64,000 bases of DNA. It comes from CADEED01 sp039931065. Its GTDB lineage: Bacteria > Pseudomonadota > Gammaproteobacteria > Steroidobacterales > Steroidobacteraceae. The notes under the pieces were generated by a model. That model was not told where the DNA came from and did no database searches. It saw only the letters and a list, made by a program, of their open reading frames with translations. Positions 36,595 through 46,188 of the stretch are shown piece by piece; the stretch's first letter is position 1, and each line of letters starts with the position of its first letter. A program made the translations under genes and the position numbers. The stretch lies in assembly GCA_039931065.1 (NCBI GenBank), contig JBDTSP010000002.1, forward strand, positions 302,551 to 366,550. The letters are read 5' to 3'.

Positions 36595-37995
36595 TTAGCT
36601 CCCAAGCCCGTCCTCGAGCTCCGAGCGATCGAGCGTCTTCTTGATCTCGTCGGGGTCGAACCAGCGCAGCGACGCCCCGATCTCGGCCTGGAATGCCTTG
36701 ATTCGGTCACGCACGGATTGCTCCACCCGTTTGCGCGCGAGTTCGATGGCGCGTAAAGCCTCCTCCCGCATCTCGCCGGTCAGATCTTCGGCCTTGTCCT
36801 TGAGCTTCGCCAACGGCTGCTCGAAGGATTCCTCGTAATACCCATCCATCTTCTTCAGAAGTTCGGTCACGACCGCCGGCGTGCGGATCGACACCAGCGT
36901 CTCGGCGTTCACGCGCCACGGAGTGTTGTCCACGAGCTCATCGATGGTCTTCGCCGCAAGCGCGCCCTTGAACACCCCGTTCCACTTCTCTTCGAACTCC
37001 TTGCCCACGGTCTCGACGGCCTGCAGATGTTTCTCCACCCGCTCAAGTGCAGCCCGGTAGAAATCCCTGGCGTCATCCTGCTGGCCGTACGTCGGGCAGT
37101 GCGCCACCCATTCGCTCTCGAGCGATGACTGGAATTTTTTCAGCCAGTCGCGCGCGCGTTCGACGTTGTTCTTGTCCCAATATTCGTACACCTGGCGGCG
37201 GGTTTCCTTGAACAGCGGCAGCACGCCACCCTTCTCCGCCTGCACCAGCGACCGGTAGTTTGCTGCGCGGCCCTGGAGGGCGCGATTGCTCTCGAGCCAC
37301 GCCGCGTTCCTGTCGCGCAGCTTCTCCGCGATCTGCTCGCCGATTTCGCCCACGCCGTCGGGCAGCCCCGCCAGGTCGGCGATCGTGCCGCCCAGTTTTT
37401 CCGCCACGATCAACGGGTACTGCGCGAGGTTGCGCATCTGTTCGTAGTACGTGCGTTCGGTCGCGCCAAAGTCCTCGACGATGCGCTTCGTCATTTCCAG
37501 CATCTCGTCGTAAAGCTTCTTTTCTTCCGACTGAAGCTTGTTGCCTTCGTCGACGATGGTGCGCCACTTCTGATCAAGCGTCTGCGTGTAGTCGCGCAGG
37601 CTCTCGCGATTGGTCACCAGGTAGTCGCGCACCTGCGCCGCGTTCGCTTTGCCGAGTTCCTCGAAGAACTTTCCTTCGTTGGCCATCAACGTGAGTTGCC
37701 AGCGATAACCGGCGGCCGCAGCCTCGGTCCCCAGCACGATGTTCTTGAGCGCGTCCTCGAAGAATTCGGGCGCGTCCGCGCGCATCGTGTTGCACAGGTC
37801 GACCCAGCTGCGCGCGGATTCATCGTCGTCATCTTCCTCGAGCACCTCGAGCAGGTCCTCGAGTGCGTCGCGCCGCCACGATTTGTACTTTGCGATCGCA
37901 TCCTGGAAGTTCTTCAGCGCCTGTTCTGGCAGCACCGAACGAACTACCTCGAGTTCCTTGAGCATCTCATCCGGGCGTTTGGAGAAGTCGGCCAT
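36595..37995 (-). CDS. Helical/coiled-coil protein of unknown function (third gene of patatin operon)
   Basis: 466 residues, almost entirely charged helix (EMLKELEVVRSVLPEQALKN, EDLLEVLEEDDDDESARSW, KRVEQSVRDRIKAFQAEIGA). No signal peptide. The only short non-polar segment is IADLAGLPDGVGEIGEQIAE, too weak for a membrane helix. It starts 9 bases after the stop of the PDZ-like gene, so it is surely co-transcribed with it and with the patatin gene. It could be a scaffold, or a helical pore-former like some toxin subunits; the latter is speculation from the helical pattern only. I do not recognise a family. Confidence 0.75.
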   Translation of the reverse strand: MADFSKRPDEMLKELEVVRSVLPEQALKNFQDAIAKYKSWRRDALEDLLEVLEEDDDDESARSWVDLCNTMRADAPEFFEDALKNIVLGTEAAAAGYRWQLTLMANEGKFFEELGKANAAQVRDYLVTNRESLRDYTQTLDQKWRTIVDEGNKLQSEEKKLYDEMLEMTKRIVEDFGATERTYYEQMRNLAQYPLIVAEKLGGTIADLAGLPDGVGEIGEQIAEKLRDRNAAWLESNRALQGRAANYRSLVQAEKGGVLPLFKETRRQVYEYWDKNNVERARDWLKKFQSSLESEWVAHCPTYGQQDDARDFYRAALERVEKHLQAVETVGKEFEEKWNGVFKGALAAKTIDELVDNTPWRVNAETLVSIRTPAVVTELLKKMDGYYEESFEQPLAKLKDKAEDLTGEMREEALRAIELARKRVEQSVRDRIKAFQAEIGASLRWFDPDEIKKTLDRSELEDGLGS

Positions 37996-38004
37996 ACGGT
38001 TGCC

Positions 38005-39639
38005 CTACAGGGTGTTACGCGAACTGATGCGCCACGGCCCACCGTCGCGGCGCTGCAGCTGCCACAGACGCGCGGTTTCGTTGCTGCAGAACACGTGGTC
38101 GCCGTCTTCGAACGGGCCGATGTGATCCATGATGACATTGACCTGTTCGACCTTCGGCGCGCCGTCGAAGGCATCACTGCGGATGACGACGCGCGGCTCG
38201 CTCTCCCACACCGGTTCCACGTGCGAGACCTTGTGCAGCAGCAGATTGCGCGCCCGGGTGTAGTCGGTCATGTAGTTCTTGAACGGATCGAACGCGCGAT
38301 ACAACGGCGGCTCCTCGTCTCCGCCCATCGCCAGCCAATCCGCGTACATGGCGAGCCAGAGCTTTTCATCGCCTGATTTCGTCGCCTGCACGTAGGCGCG
38401 CATCACGTCGCTCGGCGATGCGTCATCCGGTGGCGGCGGCGCACCGCGCGCCGTCGCGAGTTCGGCGCCCGTGAAAGATTTCGCAGCGCCGGTTACATCC
38501 GCGAAAAATTGCCCGGGTACGCGTACCGCGAGCACTTCGATGTTGAGGCCGATCTTCGCGCCGTTGCGTTCGGTGACGACGAGGCGCGTGTCCGCCGCCA
38601 CGCGACCGATGATGTCGTACTTCTCCTGGATAGCAGGCTCGACCCGCGCCTGGTAGTCGAACTGCATCTGCCAGAACGCGCGCATCGCGGGCTGATCGGC
38701 CGCGATGTAGCAGTAGTAGTCGGAGTGGGAGGCGGTGAAGATGCTGCGGTCGCCGTCCTTCACGGATTCGCGCCAGCTCCGCCCCGGCAAGGAGATGACC
38801 CTGCCCACGATCGGCGCGCGGTCGTCGCGGATGAGATCGACCTTGGGTAGTTCGTCGACCGCCTTGTTGGACGCGAGGCAGGCATCCCAGGCGGCATCTC
38901 CCGCAGTGGCGATTTCCTTTTCGATGCGTTCACTCTGGTCGCGAAAGACCAGCGCGTCCGCGGGCAATGTGACCGCCCGCCCACGCAGCGAATCCGCGAC
39001 GCGTTGCCAGTCTTCGGCGAGCCGTTTGGAGAAGTCGCCCGGATACTCTGCGAGCGCGGCGTCGATGCGCGGCTTCAATTCAAGGTGCTCGGCCAGCAGG
39101 CGGCGGCTGTCGAACTTGCCGAGCCAGCGGCCGTCGAGGATGCACTCCCACTCGAACACGCGGCGCTCGAGCCAGGTCATCCACGAATCACCGGCATCGT
39201 TCCGGCCGAGCCGCTCGGGGCCACCCGGCGCGATCGCGGATTTCTCCGCGGCCGTGAAGTACAGACGCTCCGCACGCACCCAGCCGGTGAAGTCGAGTTT
39301 GGCCCAGCCGCGCCCGGGCACGTTACGGCGCAGGATCGTGAGGGTCAGCGGCGAGCCGTCCTTGAGACCCATTTCGGCAAACAACGCCGCTTCACGCAAT
39401 CCGCCGATCACCTCGTCGCGCGCGTTGCGACGCGCCTGCGGCTCGTCGGGCAATGTCAGCGGCGCGCCATTCAGCGCAACGATGCGATCTTCGACGGCGA
39501 GCCCGCTGTCGCGAAAGCCGGAATCCCAGTGGATCCAGCTGACGCGCGCGTAGAGCTCACCGGCCTCGTCGATCAGCGTGATCTTGAGATTGGAGTGCAG
39601 CTCGTCAGAGATGATTTTTTCGAGCGGTCCGTTGCTCAC
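38005..39639 (-). CDS. PDZ-like domain protein of unknown function (second gene of patatin operon)
   Basis: 544 residues from a GTG at 39639, preceded by GAGGAAACA and only 7 bases after the patatin stop. The N-terminal ~100 residues look like a PDZ fold: FRDSGLAVEDRIVALNGAPLTL then MGLKDGSPLTLTILRRN. The remainder (RRVFEWECILDGRWLGKFD, SIFTASHSDYYCYIAADQPA, IGLNIEVLAVRVPGQFF) is unassigned. A C-terminal part (DVMRAYVQATKSGDEKLWLAMYADWL) resembles an NTF2-like/SnoaL-type fold. No signal peptide or membrane helix. It probably acts in the cytoplasm with its two operon neighbours. Confidence 0.75.
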   Translation of the reverse strand: MSNGPLEKIISDELHSNLKITLIDEAGELYARVSWIHWDSGFRDSGLAVEDRIVALNGAPLTLPDEPQARRNARDEVIGGLREAALFAEMGLKDGSPLTLTILRRNVPGRGWAKLDFTGWVRAERLYFTAAEKSAIAPGGPERLGRNDAGDSWMTWLERRVFEWECILDGRWLGKFDSRRLLAEHLELKPRIDAALAEYPGDFSKRLAEDWQRVADSLRGRAVTLPADALVFRDQSERIEKEIATAGDAAWDACLASNKAVDELPKVDLIRDDRAPIVGRVISLPGRSWRESVKDGDRSIFTASHSDYYCYIAADQPAMRAFWQMQFDYQARVEPAIQEKYDIIGRVAADTRLVVTERNGAKIGLNIEVLAVRVPGQFFADVTGAAKSFTGAELATARGAPPPPDDASPSDVMRAYVQATKSGDEKLWLAMYADWLAMGGDEEPPLYRAFDPFKNYMTDYTRARNLLLHKVSHVEPVWESEPRVVIRSDAFDGAPKVEQVNVIMDHIGPFEDGDHVFCSNETARLWQLQRRDGGPWRISSRNTL

Positions 39640-39646
39640 TGTTTCC

Positions 39647-42600
39647 TCAGCGCGAGTACTGTTTGAACTCCGCGCTTTCCAGCGGCGTGGCGAGATCCTG
39701 CACCAGCTTGGCCCACGCCTCAACCTGGTAGTCGGGAACCAGCGCGGGCGTATTTCTGCGGTCATCATGTCCGCAAATCCAGCGCGTTACCGTCTGTACG
39801 CTCGTCGTCCAGGATGCCGGCGCGGATTTCGGATCCGCCTGCACACGGTCGGCGCGCGAGCAGATCGGATCGGTCGGATCGAACAACGCGCGCATCGTCA
39901 CCATGACCTCGTCGCGATTGAGGCTGACTTTGTCCTTGCCGCCCTCCGGCAGCAGCGATTCCCAGGTCCCTGGCGCTTCGGCCAGCAGCGGATTCTCCAC
40001 GTTGATACTGCGCGCGAACATCCAGTGAGTGCCGAAGCCGCCGCGCGAGCGGAACGCCACCGGCAGCGGTAGATAGTGCACGCGCAACTTCGCGCCGTGC
40101 GCGGCCACCAGCGCCTCGATCTCGCGCAACAACGCCTGCGTCAGGCCCGAATTGATGCGCTCTTTCGAGCCGCCCGTGGCGGCGCCGATACCGCGATCGT
40201 CGTGGTAGTCGTAGTCGATGGCCGAAGCTTCGAGCGCAAGCACGTGAATGTCGCCGAGCGCCGTTCCCGGCTCCATCTGCAGCAGGGTGCCGCGCAGCGC
40301 ATACAACGCCGACACCAGCCCGAGATTCTCGGTTGCGCCGCCATCGGTGACGAAATACGACTCGGCGCAAACACCTTGCTCGCTGCTCTTCAAACGCACA
40401 CGCGCGTTGGAGAACACGGGTGGGAAGTTGGCCGTCAGTGCCGAGGCCGCAGACAGCTTCACGCTGCCATCGGTGACGATGCGATAAGGCAGCCACAGAT
40501 CGGGCACATCCGTCGAGCGCTCGGGAAATCCGGTGAGATTACCGAGGTTGGTGAAGACGAGCCGGCCACCGGCGAGATTGGCATACGGACGCGCCTGTTC
40601 GTTGCAGTTGGCGCCCGCGGGCGGCGCCGCGACGCGGCCCTTCAGCACTTCGGAATCCCCGTACGGATGCCCGCTGATCGCGCTGTTCAGGATCAGCGCG
40701 GGATCGTTCAGCTTTCCGAACGTGTCGATGCCGGTCATGCGCGGCGCGAACGCGCGCCGCTCGAGACTTTCCTGCAGCAGCGATCCGAGCGACCAACTAC
40801 CCGCGATGCGCAGTTCGCCGACCCCTTCGAGCACGTCCTGTATGTACGGCTGCGAAACAGTGCTCACGTACTGCGCCCACGGACCCGATTGATCCTGCGG
40901 TTCCCTGCGCGGATCGGAACCGCGCAGCGCGTCGAAGCGGCTCGCGAACACCGCCGCCGAAACGCCGCCGCCCGAAACGCCGCTCAACATCACCACGTCG
41001 CGGGCGCGATCGATCTGCGCCATGCCTTCGAGCGCGACGGCGGTATACACCGCCGCGCGGGTGCCACCGCCCGACGCCGCCACCACGATCGACGGGCGCC
41101 CCGCACTTGCCTGCAGCTGCAGGCGCTTCGCCAGGCCGTCACCCTCGCGAATCGCCTTTGCACGCAGCGCGGCGTCGGATACTTCTTCGGGCTTGATCGT
41201 GACCGCGTCGACCATCGGATGCACCACGAGCGGCCGCGTCCAGTTCTTGTGCCAGAACAACAGGCCGATGGCGGCCGCGACCAGCGCCATGTTGATGAAC
41301 GTGAAATACAGGTGCACGCGGCGACGAACTTCGCGCGCGAGTTCTACGCCGACCTCGCTCGACGAGCCCAGGACGTCGAACAGCTCCACCAATCCGAAGG
41401 TGGCGAACGAATCGTCTCTCGACGGCGCCTGCGGACCCGTCGGCTTGCGTTCGAACCAGCCCTGCGCGACGAATCGGCCGGTACTGTGCAGCGCGATGTA
41501 GCGCCCGGGAATCGCGCCCGTGACCACCCCGGGTTCGCTCGGACAAGTTTTGCCCGCCGGGGGCTGGTACGGACAACGCACGAAACCTTCCGCACGCGTG
41601 GTGTCGTCGCCCAGCAGGCCTAACAACTGCTCACCCGCCCAGCGGTTGATCCAGAATTCGAACAGCCAGAACGCAACGTAGATCATCACCACGATCACGA
41701 ACAACACGCCCATTGGCGTCGCGTCGAGGATCGTCGATACGTACTGCACATCCTTGAGCCGCAGCGCCGCGAGCAGCATCACGAGGATCGACAACACCAG
41801 CGGGGTGCCGACCAGGAACCAGCGTTGCACGTGGACGAGCATCTGCGCCCAGCGGCTCGACAATGACCCGTACACGAGCAGTACGCCGCTCACGAACAGG
41901 AACGGCCACAGCAGCGGCCAGACCAGATTTGCGGGCGAGATGAACACCACGAACGCGGGCAGCAGCATGAAGTGCAACATGTGGCTCGTGATGCCGTTGA
42001 CGAAGGCTGACAGCAGCCGGATGCCCGACACGTCGGGAAGGTCACGGCGAAAGGCCAGCAGGTCGCGGGATTTGAGTCCGGCGCGGAACACGTCCGCCCC
42101 TTCGGCGTGCGACAGCAGTTTTACGGCGAGCGGCCGCGCCAGCAGTGCGATCGCCATCAACGCGCCGGCGAAGATCAGGTAGACGTGCGGATAGAATCCA
42201 CCCTGCGCTTCGCTGTACATGCGCGGCGCGTGCGGAGTGAAGAACGCCCACAACAACGCGATGCCGAGCCCTAACAACAGCGTGGAGCCGAGGAACGCCT
42301 GCAGCGAACGCGCCGCGCCGTATTTCCGCCAGATGAGAAACCCGCCGGCCCAGACCAGCGCCAACACGACGAATTGCGCCGCAACCGGACCCGGGTGGTT
42401 CATGCGCGTGCATGCCAGCGGGTCGGCCACGGTGGTCAGCAGTGCCAGCGCCGCGGCCCCAAAGGGCGCGACCGCGAGCAACGTTCCGAGCACGAAGATG
42501 AAGAAAGTGATGTAGAGCGGCGGACGATCCTTCGACGGAATGTTGCGCAGTGATTTAAAGAACTTGTCGATGTTCTCCAGCCGTCGCTGCTCGCGCCGGC

Positions 42601-43114
42601 GCGCATTGAGGCGGACGAACGCGGCCAGCTTTCTCGCGAAACCGGATTTGCCGGGCGCCTCGGCGGGCGCTGCGCGGGGCGCATCCAGCATGTTGGCCGC
42701 GGTGCCTTTCACGACCGCCTGGTCGACTGCCTGGCGCGCGAGGTGAAACGTCGCCCAGTCGAGAATGCGCCGGCCCACCTGCCAGCCGATGACGATCAGC
42801 ACGATGGCGCCCACGACCCGGACCTGGTTGGCGAATTCAAATCCCGCCAGCGAGCAGAACGCATCGGGAGTCGGACCCAGCACGGCGAACCAGGCGAACA
42901 GCGAAAACAGGATGAACGCGCTGCATTTCCACGCCGGGCGCAGACGGAATGCATGGGGACTGTCGAAGGCCACGCGACCGATCCGGTTCGCGCGGAACTC
43001 GGTCCAGCGCCACAGACTGTCGAGGCCGTACGGCACCTGTTGAAAGGCCGCGCGCAGGAACGCGCTGGGATCTTTCTTGCGCGGTGTCTTGGTCTTCTGC
43101 GGTTCGTCGCTCAT
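39647..43114 (-). CDS. Membrane-anchored patatin-like phospholipase (first gene of operon)
   Basis: 1155 residues. The first ~480 residues carry many membrane helices in two groups (CSAFILFSLFAWFAVLG, VVGAIVLIVIGWQVG, ITFFIFVLGTLLAVAPFGA, LLWPFLFVSGVLLVYGS, VLFVIVVMIYVAFWLFEFW), then one more near 630. A C-terminal patatin domain follows: oxyanion loop VVAASGGGTRAAVY (~672), nucleophile Ser ~709 in LSGVSGGG, and Asp ~922 in YFVTDGGATENLG, so the Ser/Asp dyad is intact. It should hydrolyse membrane lipids from the cytoplasmic face, judging by topology. The ATG at 43114 is chosen because upstream residues are not family-like. Role unknown; see findings. Confidence 0.88.
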   Translation of the reverse strand: MSDEPQKTKTPRKKDPSAFLRAAFQQVPYGLDSLWRWTEFRANRIGRVAFDSPHAFRLRPAWKCSAFILFSLFAWFAVLGPTPDAFCSLAGFEFANQVRVVGAIVLIVIGWQVGRRILDWATFHLARQAVDQAVVKGTAANMLDAPRAAPAEAPGKSGFARKLAAFVRLNARRREQRRLENIDKFFKSLRNIPSKDRPPLYITFFIFVLGTLLAVAPFGAAALALLTTVADPLACTRMNHPGPVAAQFVVLALVWAGGFLIWRKYGAARSLQAFLGSTLLLGLGIALLWAFFTPHAPRMYSEAQGGFYPHVYLIFAGALMAIALLARPLAVKLLSHAEGADVFRAGLKSRDLLAFRRDLPDVSGIRLLSAFVNGITSHMLHFMLLPAFVVFISPANLVWPLLWPFLFVSGVLLVYGSLSSRWAQMLVHVQRWFLVGTPLVLSILVMLLAALRLKDVQYVSTILDATPMGVLFVIVVMIYVAFWLFEFWINRWAGEQLLGLLGDDTTRAEGFVRCPYQPPAGKTCPSEPGVVTGAIPGRYIALHSTGRFVAQGWFERKPTGPQAPSRDDSFATFGLVELFDVLGSSSEVGVELAREVRRRVHLYFTFINMALVAAAIGLLFWHKNWTRPLVVHPMVDAVTIKPEEVSDAALRAKAIREGDGLAKRLQLQASAGRPSIVVAASGGGTRAAVYTAVALEGMAQIDRARDVVMLSGVSGGGVSAAVFASRFDALRGSDPRREPQDQSGPWAQYVSTVSQPYIQDVLEGVGELRIAGSWSLGSLLQESLERRAFAPRMTGIDTFGKLNDPALILNSAISGHPYGDSEVLKGRVAAPPAGANCNEQARPYANLAGGRLVFTNLGNLTGFPERSTDVPDLWLPYRIVTDGSVKLSAASALTANFPPVFSNARVRLKSSEQGVCAESYFVTDGGATENLGLVSALYALRGTLLQMEPGTALGDIHVLALEASAIDYDYHDDRGIGAATGGSKERINSGLTQALLREIEALVAAHGAKLRVHYLPLPVAFRSRGGFGTHWMFARSINVENPLLAEAPGTWESLLPEGGKDKVSLNRDEVMVTMRALFDPTDPICSRADRVQADPKSAPASWTTSVQTVTRWICGHDDRRNTPALVPDYQVEAWAKLVQDLATPLESAEFKQYSR

Positions 43115-43233
43115 GCGTTTCTCATCCCTGAAATTCTGCGCGGCAATTTTGCGGAGTCGAACATACGCCGTGCCTCTGCACATCGGGCGTGGCTACGAAC
43201 AATGTTTGCTCCGGAAGTGCGACTTAATGCCTG

Positions 43234-44124
43234 TCAGTGCGGCTGTGCAGCGCACATCGGGGCGAATTGCTCCAGCAGGAAATCCATGAGCACCCGGACT
43301 TTGCGCGGCGGGTGAGCGCCGGGCGGGCGCACGATGTACAGACCCGCTTCGGGAATCGGAAACTCGGGCAGCAGCCGCACCAGTTTCCCGGATGCAAGAT
43401 GTTCGTCGGCAAGGAAGCCCGGCAGCACGATGACGCCGAGGCCGGCGAGTGCCGCCGCGACCAGCGCGAAGCCGACGTCCGCCTTGAATTTCCCCTGCGG
43501 ATGTACAACCACGATTTTTTCGCCGTCGCGGAACCGCCAGGATTCCGTTCCCTGCATGAGCGCCGGATGGCTCTGCAGGTCTTCGAGGGTTTTGGGCGCG
43601 CCGTGTGTCTTCACGTAGTCGGGGCTGGCGACCAGCGCTGCCGCGACTTCACCCACGCGGCGCGCGATCAGCCCGGAATCCTGTAGATAGCCGATGCGGA
43701 TCGCCATGTCGAAGCCCTCGCTGATGAGGTCGACCTTGCGATCGCCGTACGCCACGTGCAACTGCAGCAGCGGATGCCGCGCCGCGAACTGCGCGAACAT
43801 CGAACCCAGGTGTGTGATCCCAAGCGACATGGGCACGGAAATGCGCAGCAAGCCGCGCAGCTCACCGTTCGGCGAAACGCTTTCGCGTGCCGCGTCGATC
43901 TCGGCAACGGCGCGGGCGGCGTGTTCGCGGAAGGTGGCGCCCGCTTCGGTGAGCGCCGCGCCGCGGGTGTTACGCGTTAGCAGTTGCGCGCCGAGCTCGG
44001 TCTCGAGGCGACCCAGGCGACGGCTCACGATCGACTTCGGCAGGCCCAGTCGACGGGCCGCCGAGGACACACCCCCGGTGTCTGCGACAGCCACAAATGT
44101 CTCTAAATCCTCGAGATTTGGCAT
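43234..44124 (-). CDS. LysR-family transcriptional regulator
   Basis: 296 residues. The N-terminal winged helix-turn-helix (LEDLETFVAVADTGGVSSAARRLGLPKSIVSRRLGRLETELG) is standard LysR, and the C-terminal effector domain shows LRGLLRISVPMSLGITHLGS and VALVAASPDYVKTHGAPKTL-type features of the CrgA/DmlR-like subgroup. It is divergent from the azoreductase gene, with a clean palindrome between them, so it very likely controls that gene and itself, probably in response to quinones or electrophiles (inference from the partner). Confidence 0.93.
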   Translation of the reverse strand: MPNLEDLETFVAVADTGGVSSAARRLGLPKSIVSRRLGRLETELGAQLLTRNTRGAALTEAGATFREHAARAVAEIDAARESVSPNGELRGLLRISVPMSLGITHLGSMFAQFAARHPLLQLHVAYGDRKVDLISEGFDMAIRIGYLQDSGLIARRVGEVAAALVASPDYVKTHGAPKTLEDLQSHPALMQGTESWRFRDGEKIVVVHPQGKFKADVGFALVAAALAGLGVIVLPGFLADEHLASGKLVRLLPEFPIPEAGLYIVRPPGAHPPRKVRVLMDFLLEQFAPMCAAQPH

Positions 44125-44176
44125 TGGCGTTCCAGTTTCTGCAACACAGATAGCCTGTTTAGGCGGCTAGTGTGCT

Positions 44177-44195
44177 GTCTGTCGGGACGACAGAC
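44177..44195. promoter_or_regulatory. Palindromic LysR-type operator
   Basis: GTCTGTCG and CGACAGAC are perfect 8-base inverted repeats around a 3-base centre. The site contains the T-N11-A signature of LysR boxes (T at 44180, A at 44192). It lies 53 bases from the regulator start and 29 bases before the azoreductase start, in the only intergenic gap between this divergent pair. Confidence 0.7.
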
Positions 44196-44223
44196 TGCTC
44201 TTCACAGGGAAAAGGAGCAAGTC

Positions 44224-44847
44224 ATGTCAAACCTACTCGTCATCAACAGCAGCGCCGCCGGCACGGATTCCGTGTCGCGGGTGCTGGTCGCGGACGCCGT
44301 TTCGAAGCTGATGGCCGCGGAACCCGGCGCGCAGGTGACCCATCGCGATCTCGATGCCTCGCCGGTTCCGAACCTCACGAGCACAACGCTTGCGGGTGTG
44401 CGCGGCACGCCCACGACCGTGGCCGAACTCGCGGCACTCAAACTTTCGGATGAGCTGATCGCGGAGCTGCGCGCGGCGGACACGATCGTGATCGGAGCGC
44501 CAATGTACAACTTCAGCACGTCGACGCTGCTGCGCGCGTGGTTCGACTACGTGCTGCGCGCCGGCGAGACCTTCAGCTACTCCGAAGCGGGCCCGAAGGG
44601 TTTGTTAGCCGGCAAGCGCGCGATCGTGGTCGAAACCCGCGGCGGGATGTACAGCGAAGGGCCGGCGGCGGCGGTCGACTTCCAGGAACCCTACCTGCGG
44701 CACTTGCTGGGGTTCGTCGGGATCACCGATGTGACATTCGTCCACGCCGAGAAGCTCGGGTTTGGCGTGGAGGCGCGCGAAGCGGCGCTGAAGAATGCCA
44801 AGGCGCGGATCAGCGCACTGGCGACGCCCCTCGATAAAGCCGCCTGA
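44224..44847 (+). CDS. azoR: FMN-dependent NADH-azoreductase
   Basis: 207 residues; the ATG at 44224 follows AAAAGGAG. The flavodoxin-like fold begins MSNLLVINSSAAGTDSVSR (phosphate-binding loop), with the FMN-contact APMYNFSTSTLLRAWFDYV and a TRGGMYSEGPA segment, all typical of AzoR. The enzyme reduces quinones and azo compounds with NADH and FMN and commonly protects against thiol-specific stress. The divergent LysR gene and the operator palindrome suggest inducible control. Confidence 0.93.
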   Translation: MSNLLVINSSAAGTDSVSRVLVADAVSKLMAAEPGAQVTHRDLDASPVPNLTSTTLAGVRGTPTTVAELAALKLSDELIAELRAADTIVIGAPMYNFSTSTLLRAWFDYVLRAGETFSYSEAGPKGLLAGKRAIVVETRGGMYSEGPAAAVDFQEPYLRHLLGFVGITDVTFVHAEKLGFGVEAREAALKNAKARISALATPLDKAA

Positions 44848-44952
44848 CGAAGCAAAGAGCCTCGACTTCGGGCGGGCCCAGGAGCCTGAGGCGGAGCGCA
44901 GATCAGATAAGATCCCCGCGCGCCCGACGTCGTTCAGGCTCTCCACCAGACG

Positions 44953-45708
44953 ATGAACAACCCACAAGGCAGCTACAGCAAAGTCCCCGAAGTCACGTTG
45001 GGCTTCTGGGTCATCAAGATCCTCGCGACCACACTCGGCGAAACCGGCGGCGATGCGCTGTCTATGTCGATGGATCTCGGTTATCTCGTCAGCACCGCCA
45101 TCTTTGCCGTGTTGTTCGTCGCCGCCGTCAGCGTGCAACTGTCGATGCGCCGCTTTCACGCGTTCGTGTACTGGCTGACCATCATCGCAACCACCACCGT
45201 CGGCACGACGCTTGCGGATTTTGCGGATCGCTCGCTCGGCATCGGCTACGCCGGCGGCAGCGCAACCTTGTTAGTCCTGCTGCTCGCATCCTTGTTCGCG
45301 TGGCATCGCACGCTCGGGTCCATCGCGATCGGCAGCGTGCACTCGCGCAAGGCGGAGCTCTTCTACTGGGTCACCATCATGTTTTCGCAGACGCTCGGCA
45401 CCGCGCTCGGCGACTGGACCGCCGACAGCGCCGGCATGGGTTACACCGGCGCAGCGATACTGTTTGGTGCGCTGCTCGCCATCATCGCCGCGCTCTTTTA
45501 CGCCACGAAGATCTCCCGCACGCTGCTTTTCTGGGCCGCGTTCATCCTGACGCGCCCGCTCGGCGCGGTCGTCGGCGATTTCCTCGACAAACCGCTGGAC
45601 GATGGCGGGCTGAATCTGAGCCGCTACGCCGCGTCGGCGACATTGCTGGGGTTGATCGTTCTTTGCATCGCGATCTTCCCGCAGCGCGCGGCGCAGCGCG
45701 CGCATTGA
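44953..45708 (+). CDS. Four-repeat integral membrane protein (COG4705/DUF347-like)
   Basis: 251 residues, eight membrane helices arranged as four repeats. Each repeat begins with a TTLGET.GD-type motif: KILATTLGETGGDALSM, IATTTVGTTLADFADRSLG, MFSQTLGTALGDWTADSAG and ILTRPLGAVVGDFLDKPLDDGG. These conserved acidic/Thr motifs inside the membrane fit the DUF347 repeat family; the repeated Asp residues suggest cation transport, but that is inference. It follows azoR by ~105 bases on the same strand. Confidence 0.82.
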   Translation: MNNPQGSYSKVPEVTLGFWVIKILATTLGETGGDALSMSMDLGYLVSTAIFAVLFVAAVSVQLSMRRFHAFVYWLTIIATTTVGTTLADFADRSLGIGYAGGSATLLVLLLASLFAWHRTLGSIAIGSVHSRKAELFYWVTIMFSQTLGTALGDWTADSAGMGYTGAAILFGALLAIIAALFYATKISRTLLFWAAFILTRPLGAVVGDFLDKPLDDGGLNLSRYAASATLLGLIVLCIAIFPQRAAQRAH

Positions 45709-45792
45709 CCCATCTACCGATCGAGCTGGTGTTGTTACACCACACGCGCCAGATCGCGCTGCAGGTCACGGCCATCGAACGCCCGAACTAGT

Positions 45793-46188
45793 TCACGCCG
45801 CCTTCTTTTTCTTCGCCACGGCCTTCTTGCGCAACCCCGCGAGATCCCAGATATCCGTGGCCGCCTTCTTCAGCCAGCGCGACATGTCCTTCGAACTGAT
45901 CTGCGACGCATCCGTGTAGATGATGTGCGCCGCCTTGAAGCTGCCAACCGCTTCGAGCGACGGCTCTTCGAACGACTGCCCGTTCCAGAACATCAGCGCC
46001 ACGCCCTTCGGCTTCTGTGTGTAACCCACCACCGGGTTATCGCCGATGAACCACACCGGGATCGCATGCCACACCTTCGACGTCGCCGTCGGCAGGCCCG
46101 CGTCGAGCGCCTTACGCAGGTTCGCGCAGATCGCGGCCTGCTTCGGGGTCAGGGACTTGGCGTAAGCGGAGATCGGGTCGGCGGCCAT
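45793..46188 (-). CDS. DUF1801-domain protein
   Basis: 131 residues. The sequence matches the DUF1801/YdhG-like fold: LTPKQAAICANLRKALDAGL, SKVWHAIPVWFIGDNPVVGY, GVALMFWNGQSFEEPSLEAV and KDMSRWLKKAATDIWDL. The C-terminus is a Lys-rich tail (RKKAVAKKKKAA), unusual and possibly nucleic-acid binding. Small cytoplasmic protein of unknown biochemical role. It sits between two plus-strand genes and is not part of an operon. Confidence 0.82.
   Translation of the reverse strand: MAADPISAYAKSLTPKQAAICANLRKALDAGLPTATSKVWHAIPVWFIGDNPVVGYTQKPKGVALMFWNGQSFEEPSLEAVGSFKAAHIIYTDASQISSKDMSRWLKKAATDIWDLAGLRKKAVAKKKKAA

Noticed and set aside
36595..43114. Calling the patatin operon an antiphage system outright
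   Set aside because: No nucleotide cyclase, nuclease or defence neighbour is present; only the lipase hints at it.
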